Positions 61,595 through 64,000 of a DNA stretch of 64,000 nucleotides are shown here, piece by piece. Source of the stretch: Hyphomicrobiales bacterium (lineage in GTDB: Bacteria > Pseudomonadota > Alphaproteobacteria > Rhizobiales > Aestuariivirgaceae). How positions within the stretch are numbered: position 1 is the first letter of the stretch; each line of letters opens with the position of its first letter. The stretch lies in the NCBI GenBank assembly GCA_025363755.1, contig JANYLQ010000001.1:1-64000 (forward strand), written 5' to 3'. The notes beneath the pieces were generated by a model that saw nothing but the letters and a program-made list of their open reading frames with translations, did no database searches and had not been told where the DNA came from. The position numbers and the translations under genes are program-made.

Positions 61595-64000
61595 GTGGCC
61601 GCTGAGCGTTATAACCACCGGGAAGTTGAACCCAAATGGCAAAAATTTTGGACGGAAAGTAAGTCCTTTGAAGCTAAGGAGGATGTTTCGCGTCCGAAAT
61701 ATTATGTGCTTGAGATGTTCCCTTATCCGTCGGGTCGTATTCACATGGGGCATGTGCGCAATTACACAATGGGGGATGTGATTGCGCGCTTTCGGCGGGC
61801 TTGTGGTTACAATGTTCTGCACCCTATGGGCTGGGATGCTTTCGGCATGCCAGCAGAAAATGCGGCTATCGAACGTGGCGTACATCCAAAATCTTGGACG
61901 TATGAAAATATCGCGGCCATGCGCAAGCAACTTAAATCAATGGGTTTGGCCATCGATTGGTCGCGTGAATTTGCAACGTGTGACCCATCCTATTATCGCC
62001 ACGAGCAAGCAATGTTCATCGATTTCATGGACGCAAATTTGGTTGAGCGGCGTGTTTCATTGGTGAATTGGGATCCAGTTGATCAAACTGTTTTGGCCAA
62101 TGAGCAGGTGATTGACGGTAAGGGCTGGCGCTCGGGTGCTGTCGTTGAAAAACGAGAGCTGGCTCAGTGGTTCCTGAAAATTACAGCTTATGCAGATGAA
62201 CTTTTAAGCGCATTGGACGGCCTCGATAAATGGCCAGAAAAAGTGCGCTTAATGCAAAAAAATTGGATCGGCCGCTCAGAAGGCTTGCGCTTCACATTTG
62301 ACTTGGAAGATGCGGCAGGAAAAAAACGGGACCAAGGATTGACCGTTTACACAACACGTCACGATACGATTTTTGGGGCAAGCTTCTGCGCTGTTTCTGC
62401 GGATCATCCACTGGCTAAAGAAATTGCAGAATCGAATGAAGATGTGGCGACCTTCCGCAAAGAAGTGGCTGCACTAGGAACCAGCGAAGAGAATATTGAA
62501 CGCGCTGAAAAGCGTGGTTGTGCTTTGGGTGTTTTCGCGCGCCATCCGTTTGATCCGAATGTGAAGCTCCCAATCTACGCAGCAAACTTTGTTTTGATGG
62601 GTTATGGTGAGGGCGCGATTTTCGGTTGCCCCGCCCATGATCAGCGCGACTGGGATTTTGCGACGAAGTATAATTTGCCGATTTTGCCAGTTGTAGCTCC
62701 GCGCGGGATAATATCGCCGCCATTAGGTGATGCGCCTTACCTTGACAAAGACGGCGATGAATGTGTGTTGGTGAACTCACAATTCTTAGACGGCATGAAC
62801 GTCGAGCAGGCCAAAGCAGAAGTTGCCAAACGCATGAAAGACTCTGGCCGCGGCGAAGTGCGGGTAAATTTCCGTCTTCGTGATTGGGGTGTTTCTCGTC
62901 AACGCTATTGGGGCTGCCCCATTCCGGTTGTTCATTGCAAGGATTGCGGCATTGTCCCTGTGCCTAAATCTCAATTGCCAGTCGAGCTTCCGGAAGATGT
63001 GACATTTGATAAGCCTGGTAATCCACTATTGCATCATCCAACCTGGAAACATGTCAATTGCCCCAAGTGTAATGAACCTGCGGAGCGGGAAACCGATACG
63101 TTTGACACATTCATAGATTCATCTTGGTATTACGCACGCTTTGCTTCATCCCATGCATCAATCCCCGTAGATCAGGATGCTTCGAAATATTGGCTGCCCG
63201 TTGATCAATATATTGGCGGTGTCGAGCATGCTATTTTACATCTGCTTTATTCTCGCTTCTACGCAAGAGCCATGGTGAAGACAGGTCATTTGCAAATAAA
63301 AGAACCGTTCGAAAGTCTGTTTACACAAGGCATGGTCATTCATGAAACGTTTAGAACCAAGTCCGGTGAATGGGTCTTACCTTCTGACGCTGTAACTAAG
63401 GACGGAGCTTGGGTTCACGGAAGCTCGGGTGAGCCGCTAGAATTGGGCGGTGTTGAGAAAATGTCAAAGTCCAAAAAGAATGTAGTTGATCCTGATACGA
63501 TCATTGCTTCTTATGGAGCTGATACTGCGCGTTGGTTCATGTTGTCCGATACTCCTCCCGAACGCGACATTCAGTGGACCGAGGCTGGTGCTGAAGGTTC
63601 ATGGCGATTTACGCAAAAGATTTGGCGTCTCGTAAATGATATCGCGGCAACACCGTCACAGTCAGTTTCTATGAACGAGCAGGGTTTGGCATTGCGCCGA
63701 ATTTCCCACAGAACGGTGGCCACTGTCACCGATGATTTGAACAACCTACGATTTAATCGCGCCATTGCGCGGATTTATGAATTGGCCAACGCGATTAGTC
63801 AATCTTTGCAGTCAGCAAACAAGTCTGATGCTTTAGACGGAGCTTTGCGCGAAGCTGGGTCATTCCTCGTCTTATTGATGGCTCCAATGATGCCACATTT
63901 AGCTGAAGAGTGCTGGAAACTGCTCGGTCACAAATCAGCAGTGGTGGATGGCAATTGGCCCAAGGTAGAGGCAGGATTAGTGGCTGTTGACGAAGTAACC
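61595..64000 (+). CDS. leuS: Leucyl-tRNA synthetase (3' end beyond the window)
   Basis: The frame opens with GTG 61595, 7 bases after AGAAGGA, and stays open through the last base: 802 codons of an expected 850-880. The class I signature HMGH is at 50-53 in [17 protein letters not shown], with the CP1 editing domain ([23 protein letters not shown]) and the KMSKS loop in [19 protein letters not shown]. The zinc-ribbon region [10 protein letters not shown] and [14 protein letters not shown] is present, and the anticodon-binding domain begins near 720. It charges tRNA-Leu. No T-box or leader is seen. Confidence 0.97.
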   Translation, partial: MAAERYNHREVEPKWQKFWTESKSFEAKEDVSRPKYYVLEMFPYPSGRIHMGHVRNYTMGDVIARFRRACGYNVLHPMGWDAFGMPAENAAIERGVHPKSWTYENIAAMRKQLKSMGLAIDWSREFATCDPSYYRHEQAMFIDFMDANLVERRVSLVNWDPVDQTVLANEQVIDGKGWRSGAVVEKRELAQWFLKITAYADELLSALDGLDKWPEKVRLMQKNWIGRSEGLRFTFDLEDAAGKKRDQGLTVYTTRHDTIFGASFCAVSADHPLAKEIAESNEDVATFRKEVAALGTSEENIERAEKRGCALGVFARHPFDPNVKLPIYAANFVLMGYGEGAIFGCPAHDQRDWDFATKYNLPILPVVAPRGIISPPLGDAPYLDKDGDECVLVNSQFLDGMNVEQAKAEVAKRMKDSGRGEVRVNFRLRDWGVSRQRYWGCPIPVVHCKDCGIVPVPKSQLPVELPEDVTFDKPGNPLLHHPTWKHVNCPKCNEPAERETDTFDTFIDSSWYYARFASSHASIPVDQDASKYWLPVDQYIGGVEHAILHLLYSRFYARAMVKTGHLQIKEPFESLFTQGMVIHETFRTKSGEWVLPSDAVTKDGAWVHGSSGEPLELGGVEKMSKSKKNVVDPDTIIASYGADTARWFMLSDTPPERDIQWTEAGAEGSWRFTQKIWRLVNDIAATPSQSVSMNEQGLALRRISHRTVATVTDDLNNLRFNRAIARIYELANAISQSLQSANKSDALDGALREAGSFLVLLMAPMMPHLAEECWKLLGHKSAVVDGNWPKVEAGLVAVDEVT

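Overview
The window reads as chromosomal core DNA of an alphaproteobacterium, most likely Hyphomicrobiales (Rhizobiales) or a close relative. This rests on gene order: argH-lptM-lysA followed by a DUF4175/TIGR02302 protein, a zinc-ribbon DUF3426 protein beside ftsEX-plsC, a chorismate mutase-hisC-tyrC operon, ftsK-lolA-xthA, tesA divergent from ybbA-ybbP, glnK-amtB, and DUF1674 (SDHAF4) beside an AlkA-type glycosylase. Coding density is high, base composition is moderate, and there is no transposase, integrase, phage gene or CRISPR array.

Layout. 1-1.5 kb: ffh on the minus strand, whose 3' end is interrupted by an inverted copy of its own M-domain end (fold-back joint). 1.5-2.8 kb: an A+T-rich gene for a TIR-DUF3298 fusion, the best candidate for an undescribed defence or sensing protein. 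2.85-3.06 kb: REP-like hairpins. 3-6.3 kb: small membrane protein, GyrI-like protein, ybhL, phhB, thpR, tesA. 6.4-11.5 kb: ybbA-ybbP, cobalamin adenosyltransferase, LysE exporter, rhomboid protease. 11.5-18.9 kb: etfBA, an MFS carrier, hydroxyacyl-CoA dehydrogenase, tlpA, argH-lptM-lysA. 19-25.2 kb: DUF4175 protein, hpt, zinc-ribbon protein, ftsEX, plsC. 25.3-34.4 kb: short B12-dependent ribonucleotide reductase, ChaC, aromatic/His amino-acid operon, methyltransferase, gloB, two EamA carriers. 34.4-43 kb: dimethylglycine dehydrogenase-like enzyme, MOSC-mobA-mobB, tusA-like gene coupled to a DDAH-like gene, an orphan attenuator-like RNA, arsC-like gene, CobW GTPase, D,D-carboxypeptidase. 43-50 kb: tRNA-Leu, arfB, yqaA, dsbB, HNH nuclease, DNA glycosylase, sdhAF4, heparinase-like protein, purH, tRNA-Gly. 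50-64 kb: prolyl-tRNA editing, cnoX, LonN-Trm112-DUF971, glnK-amtB, ftsK-lolA-xthA, a cNMP-binding protein, a response regulator, an L,D-transpeptidase, yggS, and leuS running off the right edge.

The set describes an aerobic Gram-negative cell with B12-dependent DNA precursor synthesis (class II reductase plus adenosyltransferase), NtrC-type nitrogen control (a sigma-54-like promoter before glnK-amtB), molybdenum cofactor finishing (mobA/mobB) and fatty-acid or amine oxidation feeding ETF. Besides the TIR protein, the most unusual signals are non-coding: an orphan promoter-leader-terminator at 39.88-40.05 kb carrying an arginine-rich short frame, a ybhL leader hairpin that presents the ribosome site in its loop, and the xthA start codon buried inside the preceding terminator stem. 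All family assignments come from reading motifs by eye; no database search was run.
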